Source: JALZMG01 sp963739975 (GTDB taxonomy: Bacteria; Actinomycetota; Acidimicrobiia; Acidimicrobiales; Ilumatobacteraceae). Taken from it: a DNA stretch of 64,000 nt. This document shows positions 48,978 to 57,988 of the stretch, piece after piece. The stretch is from contig CAVUCK010000018.1 of assembly GCA_963739975.1 (NCBI GenBank), forward strand, positions 124,001 through 188,000. The letters are read 5' to 3'. Both the position numbers and the translations under genes were made by a program. Under the pieces are notes generated by a model that saw nothing but the letters and a program-made list of their open reading frames with translations, did no database searches and had not been told where the DNA came from. How positions within the stretch are numbered: position 1 is the first letter of the stretch; each line of letters opens with the position of its first letter.

Positions 48978-50039
48978 GTGTCGACGACCGCCCCGCCGAG
49001 CTTGGCGGTCATCGCCCGTGAGATCGATCTCCGGCTCGACCAGCTGCTCGGCGAGCAGCGCCGGCGATGGGCGGCCTTCGACCCCGACCTCGCCGGGCCG
49101 TTCGACGAGATCTGCAGGATGGTCGCCTCCGGCGGCAAGCGCCTGCGCCCGGCGTTCTGCTACTGGGGGTTCGTCGCCGCCGGTGGCGACGCCGACGATC
49201 GCCGGGTGATCGACGCCGGCGCGGCGTTCGAGCTGATGCACGCCTTCGCCCTGTTCCACGACGACGTGATGGACGACTCGGCCAGCCGACGCGGCTCTCC
49301 GACGACGCACGCCGTCTACCACGACTCGCACCATGTCAACGCTTGGTCGGGGGAGGCCCGGCGGTTCGGCGAGGGCGTCGCCATCCTCGTCGGCGACCTC
49401 GCCTTCGTGCTCTCCGACCAGCTGATGGTCGGCGCGTCCCCCGAGCTGTGGACGCTGTGGAACGACCTGCGGATCGAGCTCAACGTCGGCCAGTTCCTCG
49501 ACCTCCTCGGCTCCGTCCAGCGCGACCGCCGGCTGGTCAAGGCCGAGCGCATCGCCCGCTACAAGAGCGGCAAGTACACGATCGAGCGGCCGTTGCACGT
49601 CGGCGCGATGCTCGCCGCCCCGGAGCGGGCCGGCGACCTCCTCCCGGCGCTGAGCGCCTACGGGCTGCCGCTCGGTGACGCCTTCCAGATGCGCGACGAC
49701 GTGATCGGCGCCTTCGGCGACTCGGCGATCACCGGCAAGCCCGTCGGCGACGACCTGCGCGAGGGCAAGCCGACTCCGCTGCTGGCCCGCGCCGTCGCCG
49801 CCGCCACGCCCGAGCAACTGCACCTGCTGGAGCTCGTCGGCTCGCCGGCCCTGGACGCGCCGACCATCGCCGCCATCCAGCAGGTCATCGTCGACACCGG
49901 TGCCCTGGCCGAGCTGGAGGCGCACATCGAACGGCTGGCCGACGACGCCGTCGCCGCGCTCGACGTCGCCGACGTGACGAATGAGGCGCGCCGCGAGCTG
50001 ACCACGCTCGCCGCGTTCGTCGTCGGCCGCCAGCGGTAA
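48978..50039 (+). CDS. crtE: Polyprenyl (geranylgeranyl) diphosphate synthase
   Basis: A 353-aa trans-isoprenyl diphosphate synthase. The first Asp-rich motif is LFHDDVMDDSASRRG, preceded by GGKRLRPAF. The second Asp-rich motif is FQMRDDVIGAFGD followed by GKPVGDDLREGKPT. Its position as first gene of a carotenoid operon points to geranylgeranyl diphosphate as product for phytoene synthase. GTG start at 48978. The next gene, crtI, begins 7 bp after its stop. Chain length cannot be fixed from sequence alone. Confidence 0.92.
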   Translation: MSTTAPPSLAVIAREIDLRLDQLLGEQRRRWAAFDPDLAGPFDEICRMVASGGKRLRPAFCYWGFVAAGGDADDRRVIDAGAAFELMHAFALFHDDVMDDSASRRGSPTTHAVYHDSHHVNAWSGEARRFGEGVAILVGDLAFVLSDQLMVGASPELWTLWNDLRIELNVGQFLDLLGSVQRDRRLVKAERIARYKSGKYTIERPLHVGAMLAAPERAGDLLPALSAYGLPLGDAFQMRDDVIGAFGDSAITGKPVGDDLREGKPTPLLARAVAAATPEQLHLLELVGSPALDAPTIAAIQQVIVDTGALAELEAHIERLADDAVAALDVADVTNEARRELTTLAAFVVGRQR

Positions 50040-50046
50040 CGCCACC

Positions 50047-51519
50047 GTGGACGTCGTCGTCATCGGCGCCGGGCTCGGCGGGCTCTCCGCCGCCGCCCAC
50101 CTCGTCGGCGACGGCCATCGTGTCACGGTGCTCGAGCGCGGCGATCGACCCGGCGGTCGAGCGGGGTTGATCGAGCGAGACGGCTTCCGCCTCGACAACG
50201 GACCGACCGTGATGACGATGCCCGGCCTGCTCGCGGACGTCTTCGCCGCCGCCGGCCGCGACCTCGCCTCCTACGTGCGGCTCAAGCCGGTTGACCCGAT
50301 GTACCGGGCGTCGTTCGCCGACGGCTCCGTGCTCGACGTGCGCCACGGCCGGGCGGCGATGGCCGAGGAGATCCGCGCCTTCGCCGGACCTCGGGAGGCG
50401 GCCGCCTTCGACCGCTTCGCCGACTGGCTGACCGAGCTGTACCTGGTCGAGATGCCGAACTTCATCGACGCCGACTTCGACTCCGTGCTCGACCTCGTGC
50501 GCCGCTGGCGAGCCGGTTCCCGGCTGGTGCGCCTCGGCGGTTTCGGCCGGCTCGGCCGCAAGGTGGCGTCGTTCTTCGACGACGAACGACTGCAGCGGGT
50601 GTTCGGCTTCCAGGCCCTCTACGCAGGCGTGGCGCCGTACGAGGCGCTGGCGCTCTACGCCGTGATCACGTACATGGACTCGATCGAGGGCGTCTACGTG
50701 CCGGAGGGCGGGATGCACGCCATGGCGACGGGCCTGGCCGAGGCGCTGACCGATGCCGGCGTGGAGCTGCGCTACGACGCTGACGTCGGCCGCATCCTGC
50801 GCGACGGCAGCGGCGCGGTCACCGGCGTGGAACTGGTCGGCGGCGAGCGCATCACCACCAGGGTCGTCGTGTGCAACAGCGACCTCCCGGTGGCCTATCG
50901 CACCCTGCTCGACGGCGTCGACGCCCCGCGCTCGGCCCGGCGCGGCCGGTACTCGCCGTCGTGCCTGCTGTGGGTGGCCGGCGTACGGGGGGTCCCGCCG
51001 GCCCACGCCGCCCACCACAACATCCACTTCGGGGCGCAGTGGGACGACGCCTTCCACGCGCTCGTCCACGACGGCGAGCTGATGCCCGACCCGTCGATCC
51101 TCGTGACGTTGCACTCGCTCGACGACCCGGCGCTGGCGCCCCCAGGGTGCTCGACGCTGTACGTGCTCGAGCCGACGCCAAACCTCGACGGCCGCGTCGA
51201 CTGGTCGAGCCGGCGAGATGCGGCGGTCGATCGCATGCGTCGCCAGGTCGCCGACCTCGGGTACCCGACCGACGTCGTCACCGAGGAGATCTACGACCCG
51301 CTCGATTGGGAGGCGCTGGGCATGGAGCGGGGCACGCCATTCGCCCTGGCCCACACGTTCGCCCAGACCGGCCCGTTCCGGCCGCGCAACGTCGACCGCC
51401 GCGTGCCGGGGCTCGTGTTCGTCGGCTCGGGCACCGTGCCCGGCGTCGGGGTGCCGATGGTGCTCGTCTCCGGCAAGTTGGCCGCCGCCCGCGTGCGGCG
51501 GTACGAGTCCGCTCGGTGA
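50047..51519 (+). CDS. crtI: Phytoene desaturase CrtI
   Basis: A 490-aa FAD-dependent desaturase that converts phytoene to neurosporene or lycopene. The FAD-binding N-terminus is VVVIGAGLGGLSAAAHLV with ERGDRPGGRAG. The family C-terminal motif is LVFVGSGTVPGVGVPMVLVS. Internal GVYVPEGGMHAMATGLAEAL and SDLPVAYRTLL are typical. GTG start at 50047. It lies between crtE and crtB and probably supplies lycopene to the downstream genes. Confidence 0.94.
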   Translation: MDVVVIGAGLGGLSAAAHLVGDGHRVTVLERGDRPGGRAGLIERDGFRLDNGPTVMTMPGLLADVFAAAGRDLASYVRLKPVDPMYRASFADGSVLDVRHGRAAMAEEIRAFAGPREAAAFDRFADWLTELYLVEMPNFIDADFDSVLDLVRRWRAGSRLVRLGGFGRLGRKVASFFDDERLQRVFGFQALYAGVAPYEALALYAVITYMDSIEGVYVPEGGMHAMATGLAEALTDAGVELRYDADVGRILRDGSGAVTGVELVGGERITTRVVVCNSDLPVAYRTLLDGVDAPRSARRGRYSPSCLLWVAGVRGVPPAHAAHHNIHFGAQWDDAFHALVHDGELMPDPSILVTLHSLDDPALAPPGCSTLYVLEPTPNLDGRVDWSSRRDAAVDRMRRQVADLGYPTDVVTEEIYDPLDWEALGMERGTPFALAHTFAQTGPFRPRNVDRRVPGLVFVGSGTVPGVGVPMVLVSGKLAAARVRRYESAR

Positions 51520-51577
51520 CCGTCACGGGAGCGGCTACGCGCTGCGCAGGCTGCAAGTGTTGTGGCCGGGGAACGCA

Positions 51578-52447
51578 ATGAACGTCACGTTGGAGGCCAG
51601 CTACGCCGAGTGCCGACGGCTGAACAAGCGCCACGGCACGACGTACTACTGGTCGACGATGGTCCTGCCGGCGGTGAAGCGCCACCACGTCCACGCCCTC
51701 TACGCGTTCTGCCGCTACGCCGACGACATCGTCGACGACGTGCGCGTCGATGGCGACACGGCCGCCGCCGCCGGGCTGCGGGCCGCCGCACTCACCGCCT
51801 TCGGCGAACGGTTCTTCGCCGACCTCGACCGCGGCCGATCCGACGACTTCGTGCTCAAGGCCGTCGTCCACACCGTGCGCGCCTTCGACATCGACCGCGA
51901 CGCCTTCGTCCGGTTCCTGCGGTCGATGGAGATGGACCTCACGATCGAGCGCTACGAGACGTGGCAGGACCTGCGCGGCTACATGGACGGGTCGGCGGCA
52001 GTGATCGGCGAGATGATGCTGCCGATCCTCGAGCCGGACGACCCGACGACGGCCCGCCCGCCGGCGCGCGCCCTGGGCGAGGCGTTCCAGCTGACGAACT
52101 TCCTGCGCGACATCGACGAGGACCTCGATCGCGGCCGGCAGTACGTCCCCCAGGAGGACCTGCGAAGGTTCGGCGTCGACCTGGCGGCCCGCCGGTGCAC
52201 GCCAGCGTTCGTCGAGCTGATGCGCTTCGAGATCGAACGCGCCCGGCAGCTCTACCAACACGCCCGCGCCGGCATCGCCATGCTGCCGGCCCGTTCCGCC
52301 CGCTGCGTCGGCGCCGCCCACGACCTCTACGGCCGGATCCTGGATCGCATCGAGGACGAGGGCTACGACGTGTTCCACCGCCGGGCGCGGGTGTCGACGC
52401 CACGCAAGCTGGCCGTCGCCGCCTCCCACCTCCTCGGTCGATCGTGA
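51578..52447 (+). CDS. crtB: Phytoene synthase CrtB
   Basis: A 289-aa squalene/phytoene synthase. The Asp-rich motifs are YADDIVDDVR and NFLRDIDEDLDRGR. The conserved start SYAECRRLNKRHGTTYYWST and YVPQEDLRRFGV segment fit CrtB. It condenses two geranylgeranyl diphosphates to phytoene. ATG at 51578 is used, 58 bp after crtI; longer readings overlap crtI. Its stop overlaps the start of the next gene (GTGA). Confidence 0.94.
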   Translation: MNVTLEASYAECRRLNKRHGTTYYWSTMVLPAVKRHHVHALYAFCRYADDIVDDVRVDGDTAAAAGLRAAALTAFGERFFADLDRGRSDDFVLKAVVHTVRAFDIDRDAFVRFLRSMEMDLTIERYETWQDLRGYMDGSAAVIGEMMLPILEPDDPTTARPPARALGEAFQLTNFLRDIDEDLDRGRQYVPQEDLRRFGVDLAARRCTPAFVELMRFEIERARQLYQHARAGIAMLPARSARCVGAAHDLYGRILDRIEDEGYDVFHRRARVSTPRKLAVAASHLLGRS

Positions 52448-53196
52448 CGGCCGCCGGCGTGTCCCGCGCCCGGGCGGCCGCCGCCGGGTGTGCGCTCGCC
52501 GCGATGATCGCCACCCCGCTGGCCCGCCGCGGCGGGTCGGCGCGCGCCGTGTTGGCCAGCGCCGTGGTAGCCGGAGCGGCGACCACGACGACGCTCGGCG
52601 CGGCCGCCCGGTGGGGTGGGCGGCGAGCTGCAACGGCGGCCGGGGTCGTGGGCGTGACGACCGCATGGATGGAACGTGTCGGGTCGACGACCGGCCGACC
52701 GTTCGGCCGGTACCGGTACACGGGCCGGCTGCGTCCCCGCGTGGCCGGGGTGCCGGTCATCGTGCCGATGGCGTGGTGGGCGATGTCGCTGCCGGCGCGC
52801 GAGACGGCGCACGCCGCACTGGGCGGCCGCAGCACGGCCCCCGCCCGCGTCGTCGCAGGAGCGGCGGCCCTGACGGCGTGGGACCTCTTCCTCGACCCGC
52901 AGATGACCACCGAGGGCTACTGGCGGTGGACCCGACGCGGGCGCTATCGGGGCATCCCGCTGTCGAACTACGCCGGTTGGCTGCTCGTCGGCGCCGGGGT
53001 GATGGCCGTGCTCGAGCTGGTGCTGCCGCCGGCTGCGCCCGACGGTTCGCTCGTCGCCGAGTACGCCGTAATGGGCGTGATGGAGTCGCTCGGGTTCCTG
53101 GCCTTCTTCCGCGACCCCGTGGTCGCCGCGGTCGGCGCGACGGCGATGCTGCCGTTCGCCGGCGCAGCCGTCGTGGCCCTGGTCCGCGGTGGCTGA
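52444..53196 (+). CDS. cruF: Carotenoid biosynthesis protein (CruF-like, DUF422)
   Basis: A 250-aa integral membrane protein of the DUF422/CruF family. Characteristic motifs are TTAWMERVGSTTGRPFGRY with YRYTGRLRPRVAGVPV, AWDLFLDPQMTTEGYW and GIPLSNYAGWLL. Six or seven hydrophobic helices are visible. CruF adds water across the C-1,2 double bond of acyclic carotenoid ends (1',2'-hydratase) in myxoxanthophyll and bacterioruberin pathways. The GTG at 52444 overlaps the crtB stop. With the adjacent desaturase and glycosyltransferase this suggests a hydroxylated, glycosylated acyclic carotenoid. Confidence 0.88.
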   Translation: MTAAGVSRARAAAAGCALAAMIATPLARRGGSARAVLASAVVAGAATTTTLGAAARWGGRRAATAAGVVGVTTAWMERVGSTTGRPFGRYRYTGRLRPRVAGVPVIVPMAWWAMSLPARETAHAALGGRSTAPARVVAGAAALTAWDLFLDPQMTTEGYWRWTRRGRYRGIPLSNYAGWLLVGAGVMAVLELVLPPAAPDGSLVAEYAVMGVMESLGFLAFFRDPVVAAVGATAMLPFAGAAVVALVRGG

Positions 53197-54658
53197 GCGG
53201 GCCGACGTCGTCGTCGTCGGCGCCGGGGTCGGCGGGATGGCGACCGCCATCCGCCTCGGCGCCGCCGGCCGACGCGTCGTCGTGCTCGAGCGGCGGCCCG
53301 TGACCGGTGGCAAGTTGGCTGCCGAGCGCCACGACGGCTTCGCCTTCGACGTCGGACCCTCGCTGGTCACCGTGCCGGCGCTGATCGACGACCTGCTGCG
53401 GGTGGCCGGGACGTCGATCGACGACGAGCTCGACCTCGTGCGCCTCGACCCGCAGTTCCACTACCGATGGCCGGACGGCGCGTCGCTCGTCGTGTCCGAC
53501 GATCCTGGCGCAACGGCTGATGCCTTCGACGAGTTCGCACCCGGCGCCGGCGAGCAGTGGCGGCGGTTCGACGCCCGAGGGCGGCAGATCTGGGACGTCA
53601 GCGCCCGAACGTTCCTGGCCGGGCCGATGGACGGCCCCCGCCAACTCCTGCGGCGGATGCGCGCGCCGACCGACCTCGCCAGGATCGACCCGCTGCGGTC
53701 GCTGCACCGCCTGGCGACCCGGACGTTCTCCGACCCGCGCCTCGTGCAATGGGCCGGGCGCTATGCCACGTACTCCGGGTCGTCGCCGTTCCGGGCGCCG
53801 GCGACCCTCGCCTGCATCCCGCACCTGGAGTCGCGGTTCGGCTGCTGGTACCCGATGGGCGGGCTCGACACCGTGCGCCGCGCCCTCGAACGCGTGGCGA
53901 CCGAGCGCGGCGTCGACGTGCGCTGCGGGGTGGACGTGGCGCGCATCAGTGGCGGTCCGACAGCGGTGACGGGGGTCGAGCTCACTGACGGCAGCTCCAT
54001 CGCCGCCCCGGTCGTCGTCGCCAACGCCGATGCCGAGCACGTGTACGGCGACCTGCTCGCCGACGAGCGAGAGCTGCGGCGAGTCCAGCGAGCTGCGCGG
54101 TCGACGAGCGGCCTCGTCGTCACCGCGGCCGTTCGGGGTCGGACGCCCGGACTCGGCCACCACGCCGTGTGGTTCTCGCCCGACGACCGCGCCGAGTTCG
54201 ACGCCCTCGAGCACGGCCGGATGGCCGAGGACCCAACCGTCTACGCCTGCGTCTCGGCGGTCACCGACCCGAGTCAGGCGCCGGCCGGCGACGAGAACTG
54301 GTTCCTGCTCGTCAACACGCCGCCGGGCATCGAGCTGGAGCCGGCATCCGCTCGCCAGCACGTCCTCGACGTCCTGGCGATGCGCGGCACGGACCTGCGG
54401 GCCCGCGTGACGTGGAGTGCCGTCATCACGCCCACCGACCTGGCCGAGCGGTACCGAGCGCCAGGTGGGGCCATCTACGGCACCTCGTCGAACGGCCGGC
54501 GGGCCGCCTTCTTGCGGCCGCGCAACCAGGCCCGGCGGGCCGGCCTGTACCTCGTCGGCGGATCGAGCCATCCGGGCGGTGGCCTGCCGCTCGTGCTGAC
54601 GAGCGCCCGCATCGTCGCCGAGTTGGTCGTCGCCGACCGGCGCCGGGGTGCGGCGTGA
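53189..54658 (+). CDS. CrtI/CrtD-family carotenoid desaturase
   Basis: A 489-aa FAD-dependent oxidoreductase of the CrtI family. N-terminal VVVVGAGVGGMATAIRLGAA and ERRPVTGGKLAAERH bind FAD. C-terminal GLYLVGGSSHPGGGLPLVLTS is the family signature, in the GGSSHPGGG variant more usual for CrtD/CrtN-like enzymes than for phytoene desaturases. I infer a 3',4'-desaturase acting after CruF, but a ketolase- or oxidase-type role is possible. GTG 53189 overlaps the cruF-like stop by 8 bp. Its TGA shares a base with the next ATG. Confidence 0.85.
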   Translation: MAERADVVVVGAGVGGMATAIRLGAAGRRVVVLERRPVTGGKLAAERHDGFAFDVGPSLVTVPALIDDLLRVAGTSIDDELDLVRLDPQFHYRWPDGASLVVSDDPGATADAFDEFAPGAGEQWRRFDARGRQIWDVSARTFLAGPMDGPRQLLRRMRAPTDLARIDPLRSLHRLATRTFSDPRLVQWAGRYATYSGSSPFRAPATLACIPHLESRFGCWYPMGGLDTVRRALERVATERGVDVRCGVDVARISGGPTAVTGVELTDGSSIAAPVVVANADAEHVYGDLLADERELRRVQRAARSTSGLVVTAAVRGRTPGLGHHAVWFSPDDRAEFDALEHGRMAEDPTVYACVSAVTDPSQAPAGDENWFLLVNTPPGIELEPASARQHVLDVLAMRGTDLRARVTWSAVITPTDLAERYRAPGGAIYGTSSNGRRAAFLRPRNQARRAGLYLVGGSSHPGGGLPLVLTSARIVAELVVADRRRGAA

Positions 54659-55731
54659 TGCAGCTGGTCGGGACCGCCGTGCGAGTGGTCGCCGCAGCGG
54701 CCTCCCTCGCCCGCCTGGCCCGAGTCCGCCGCCGCCGGCGGCCGATCGCGCTCGCCACGGCTGCCGGCCCACCGATCAGCGTCGTCGTGCCGGCGCGTGA
54801 CGAGGCGGGCCGGATCGGACCGCTGCTCGGCGCGATGGTCGGTGCGCCAGGCGTGCTCGAGGTGCTCGTCGTCGACGACCAGTCGACGGACGACACCGCC
54901 GCCGTCGCCCGCCGGTGCGGAGCCAACGTGGTCGACGGGCAGTCGTTGCCGCGGGGGTGGGCCGGCAAGGCCTGGGCGCTGCAGCAAGGGCTCGAAGCGG
55001 TGCGCGGCGAGTGGATCGTGACGCTCGACGCCGACACCCGGCCCGACCCGCGACTGCCCGCTGCGCTCGTCGCCCGGGCGCGCGCCGACGGCATCGACCT
55101 CGTCACGCTCGCCGGGCGCTTCGAGTGCCCGACACCGGGGCTGCGGTGGTTGCACCCAGCGATGCTCACCACCCTCGTCTACCGGGGCGCGCCGCCGGGC
55201 GCGGCGGACGCCGGGCCCGTGCATCGCCGGATGGGCAACGGCCAGTGCCTGGCGTTCGCCCGTGCCACGCTGGTCGACGCCGGTGGCTTCGCCACGGTCG
55301 CCGCGCACACCGTCGAGGACGTCGCGCTCGTCCGCGGGCTCGCCTCGGCCGGGTTCGTCGTCGACTTCCTGGACGCCTCGGCATTGCTGCGGGTGCGGAT
55401 GTACGAGTCGTTCGCCGACGCGTGGTCGGGTTGGGGTCGGTCCCTGTCGTTGCCGGTCGTCGACCCCTGGCTGCGTCGCGCCCTCGATCTCGTCGTGGTC
55501 ACCGTCGCCCAAGCCGCGCCGCTGCCCCGGCTCGTGGCGCGGCGGGGTGACCTCCTCGACGTCGTCTTGCTCGTCGCCAGGGTCGGGACCCTGATCGGCA
55601 CGGCCCGGGCCTACGACCGGCGCGGGCTGGCGTACTGGCTCTCGCCGCTGGCCGATCCGATCGCCGTCGCCGCGCTGGCCCGTGGTCTGGTCACCCGTCG
55701 ACAACGCTGGCGCGGCCGCACGTACCGGTGA
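54658..55731 (+). CDS. Family 2 glycosyltransferase of the carotenoid cluster (CruC-like)
   Basis: A 357-aa membrane-associated GT2 enzyme. The catalytic core has ISVVVPARDEAGRIGPLLGA, VLVVDDQSTDDTAAVAR, LDADTRPDPRLPAAL (DxD region) and HTVEDVALVRGLASAG (ED motif). C-terminal hydrophobic stretches (LDLVVVTVAQAAPLPRLVA, VVLLVARVGTLIGTA) suggest membrane contact. By position it would add a sugar to the 1'-hydroxyl made by the CruF-like hydratase. ATG 54658 overlaps the previous stop as TGATG. It is the last carotenoid gene before the four-gene conflict-type operon. Confidence 0.86.
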   Translation: MQLVGTAVRVVAAAASLARLARVRRRRRPIALATAAGPPISVVVPARDEAGRIGPLLGAMVGAPGVLEVLVVDDQSTDDTAAVARRCGANVVDGQSLPRGWAGKAWALQQGLEAVRGEWIVTLDADTRPDPRLPAALVARARADGIDLVTLAGRFECPTPGLRWLHPAMLTTLVYRGAPPGAADAGPVHRRMGNGQCLAFARATLVDAGGFATVAAHTVEDVALVRGLASAGFVVDFLDASALLRVRMYESFADAWSGWGRSLSLPVVDPWLRRALDLVVVTVAQAAPLPRLVARRGDLLDVVLLVARVGTLIGTARAYDRRGLAYWLSPLADPIAVAALARGLVTRRQRWRGRTYR

Positions 55732-55855
55732 GCCAGCGTCCGATGGCGGTGAGATCGGCGCTCGTCGAATCGTCAGCTCGATCACTCGTCGGCACGCCGA
55801 GAAATCGCGATCGGCGGACCGGCCGCTTCATTACGATCTTGGCGGGAGGTGGACG

Positions 55856-56902
55856 GTGGGGCTCGATGACGTGCTCGCGCAAGCGCCGGTGCACTGGACC
55901 GATCCGCGCGTCCGCTCGCTGCACGAAGCCGTCGTCATCCAGCTTCCGTTCCCCGACGACATCAAGCGCGTTGCCGCCGCAGCGGGGATCGCCGCCGGCG
56001 ACCTCCCCTGGGCTTCGACCGGTCGGCAGATCTGGTTCGCAGCCTTCAACGTCGCAGCACAGCACCTTCGGCTCCCGGAGCTCGTGACGTGTGCCACGGC
56101 CGAGTCACCCGCGCTCGCCGCAAGGGTTGACGAGCTGCGGCGGGTCACACCGCCGTTGCCGGCCAAGTCCGCCCACCCGCCCACGTCGAACGAGTTCCAC
56201 GGCTTCTCGGACGGCGCCAAGCGGGAGCGTCAGATCGTCGCCGGGTTGCCGACGCTGCTCGACGTGCGCTTCTTGGCCCTCGGCACCGAACGAGCGAAGT
56301 CGGTCTGTCGCGTCGAAGCCACGTTCGACGGCGCCGTCAGCACCGGCACGGGCTTCCGGATCGGCGAGACCCGGATCCTCACCAACCATCACGTCGTGTT
56401 CGACGAGGAGGACGGTGACCGTCCGGCGAGCGCGGTCCAGGTCCACTTCCGCCACGAGCTCGGGCTCGACGGCCAGCCGCTGGCGCCGCTCTCGGTCCTC
56501 GGACACGCCGGCGAGCGGTTGCGCGGTGAACGCGATCGCGACTGGGCGATCATCGACTTCACCGCGCAGCTCCCGGGCGACGCGCCGGCGCTGGAGATCG
56601 GTGGTCCGCGCCAGGCGGTCGCCGTCGACGATCGAGTCGCCATCATCCAGCACCCGAACGGCCTGCCGAAGAAGATCGCCTTGGCGCACAACCTCGTGCG
56701 GTTCGTGGACGCCGACGTGGTGCAGTACTGGACCGACACGGACGAGGGTTCCTCGGGTGCTCCCGTGTTCAACGAGCGCTGGGAGGTGGTGGCGCTGCAC
56801 CACGCTGCGGTCGAGATCGGTCAACAGGACCAGTACGGATATCGCAACCAGGGACAGGCGATCGCTCGGATCGCCGAGCGGATCGACATCGTGGCCGGGT
56901 GA
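55856..56902 (+). CDS. Trypsin-like serine protease with N-terminal effector-associated-like domain
   Basis: A 348-aa protein, first of a four-gene operon. Residues about 12-85 form a small helical domain (RSLHEAVVIQLPFPDDIKRV, QIWFAAFNVAAQHLRLPEL) resembling the effector-associated (EAD) adaptor domains of bacterial conflict systems. Residues about 130-345 are a V8/trypsin-like protease: His179 in ILTNHHVVF, Asp229 in DRDWAIIDF and Ser300 in DEGSSGAPVF. No signal peptide, so it acts inside the cell. The GTG at 55856 has GGAGG 6 nt upstream. The reading to 55682 is rejected. As an adaptor-linked protease it is probably the effector, activated by the NTPases downstream. Confidence 0.82.
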   Translation: MGLDDVLAQAPVHWTDPRVRSLHEAVVIQLPFPDDIKRVAAAAGIAAGDLPWASTGRQIWFAAFNVAAQHLRLPELVTCATAESPALAARVDELRRVTPPLPAKSAHPPTSNEFHGFSDGAKRERQIVAGLPTLLDVRFLALGTERAKSVCRVEATFDGAVSTGTGFRIGETRILTNHHVVFDEEDGDRPASAVQVHFRHELGLDGQPLAPLSVLGHAGERLRGERDRDWAIIDFTAQLPGDAPALEIGGPRQAVAVDDRVAIIQHPNGLPKKIALAHNLVRFVDADVVQYWTDTDEGSSGAPVFNERWEVVALHHAAVEIGQQDQYGYRNQGQAIARIAERIDIVAG

Positions 56903-56905
56903 GCG

Positions 56906-57988
56906 ATGGCGCTGTGGGTTGACGATCCCGATCTCCGCAGTGACCTGGCCAGGCAACTGCACGTGTCGCTCGCCACGGGATTGGCCACGCCGATGGAGAT
57001 CGAGCCGGTGGTCGTCGCCATCGGCTTGCGGGTCGCCGACCACCCGTTCGGCGCCGGCGGCACGGCGGCGATGATCTGGTCGTCCGTGCTGCAGGACGTT
57101 GCCCAGCGGCGGTTGATGCGGGCGCTGGTCGAGCACGTCCGCGATCGGGTCCCGATGATCAGCGCGGACATGGCCACGGTGCTGGCCGCGCCCCGCTCCG
57201 GCGGCCTCAACCAGTGGTATCGGTGCGACCCACCAGAACGAGCGCGATTGCTCGGACCGGGCGACAAGCGGGCCCTCCTCGATCGGATCGAACTGGGGAG
57301 CGCCTTGGTCCAGGTCACCGACGACGCGCCGGTCGTGTCGATCGACGGGGACCCGGGCCAGGGCAAGTCGCACAGCCGTCACCTGCTGCGCCACGTCCTG
57401 GAAGCGGCACAACCGCCGTGGCAGCTCGTCGTCATCGACATCGCCGAGCTCTGGCCCGCCGAGGAGTGCACGACGTTCTCCGCCCGTGACTTCATCGGAG
57501 AGCTTTCGGCGAAGCTCGGCCTGCCTCGTACGTACGACGAGGTCGTCGAGCACACGGAGGCGAAGCGGATCGCCCGAGAGCTGGTGACCACGTTCTCCGG
57601 CCGGTACAAGTCCCTTGTCGGACGACGCGTCCTCTTCGTCGATGGTCTCGACCGCTCGAACGTCGGCGACGACGTCGGCGTGGCCGTCGCCCACCTCGCC
57701 CGCGAGATCGAGACCGGCGAGCTGGGCGATCTCCGCCTGGTGATCACGGGGTATCGGGGCGGCTTCGCCCCCGTGGTCGCCGAAGTGCTGGTCGAGGATC
57801 GCACCGAGCCGATCTCGACCACCCACCTGGCGCTCTTCTTCGAGGAGATCGGGCGGCACATCGGTCGACCAGCGAGCACGAAGGAGATCGACCAGCTCGT
57901 CGCCAAGACGTTGGATCGGGCCAAGCTCAGCGATCTCCTGACGCTTGGACGGGAAGCGAGCGCGGTGGCGCATGAGCACTTCGGTTGA
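56906..57988 (+). CDS. P-loop NTPase with N-terminal adaptor-like domain
   Basis: A 360-aa protein that starts 3 bp after the protease stop. Residues about 5-85 are helical (RSDLARQLHVSLATGLATPM, MIWSSVLQDVAQRRLMRALV) and look like a second effector-associated-like domain, possibly pairing with that of the protease. Residues about 140-350 form an NTPase: Walker A DGDPGQGKSHSRH (Lys about 154) and Walker B VLFVDGLDRSN (Asp about 246). Sensor-type sequence LRLVITGYRGGF follows. I infer an ATP-dependent switch or loading factor. Its end overlaps the next gene by 17 bp, so all are co-translated. Confidence 0.75.
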   Translation: MALWVDDPDLRSDLARQLHVSLATGLATPMEIEPVVVAIGLRVADHPFGAGGTAAMIWSSVLQDVAQRRLMRALVEHVRDRVPMISADMATVLAAPRSGGLNQWYRCDPPERARLLGPGDKRALLDRIELGSALVQVTDDAPVVSIDGDPGQGKSHSRHLLRHVLEAAQPPWQLVVIDIAELWPAEECTTFSARDFIGELSAKLGLPRTYDEVVEHTEAKRIARELVTTFSGRYKSLVGRRVLFVDGLDRSNVGDDVGVAVAHLAREIETGELGDLRLVITGYRGGFAPVVAEVLVEDRTEPISTTHLALFFEEIGRHIGRPASTKEIDQLVAKTLDRAKLSDLLTLGREASAVAHEHFG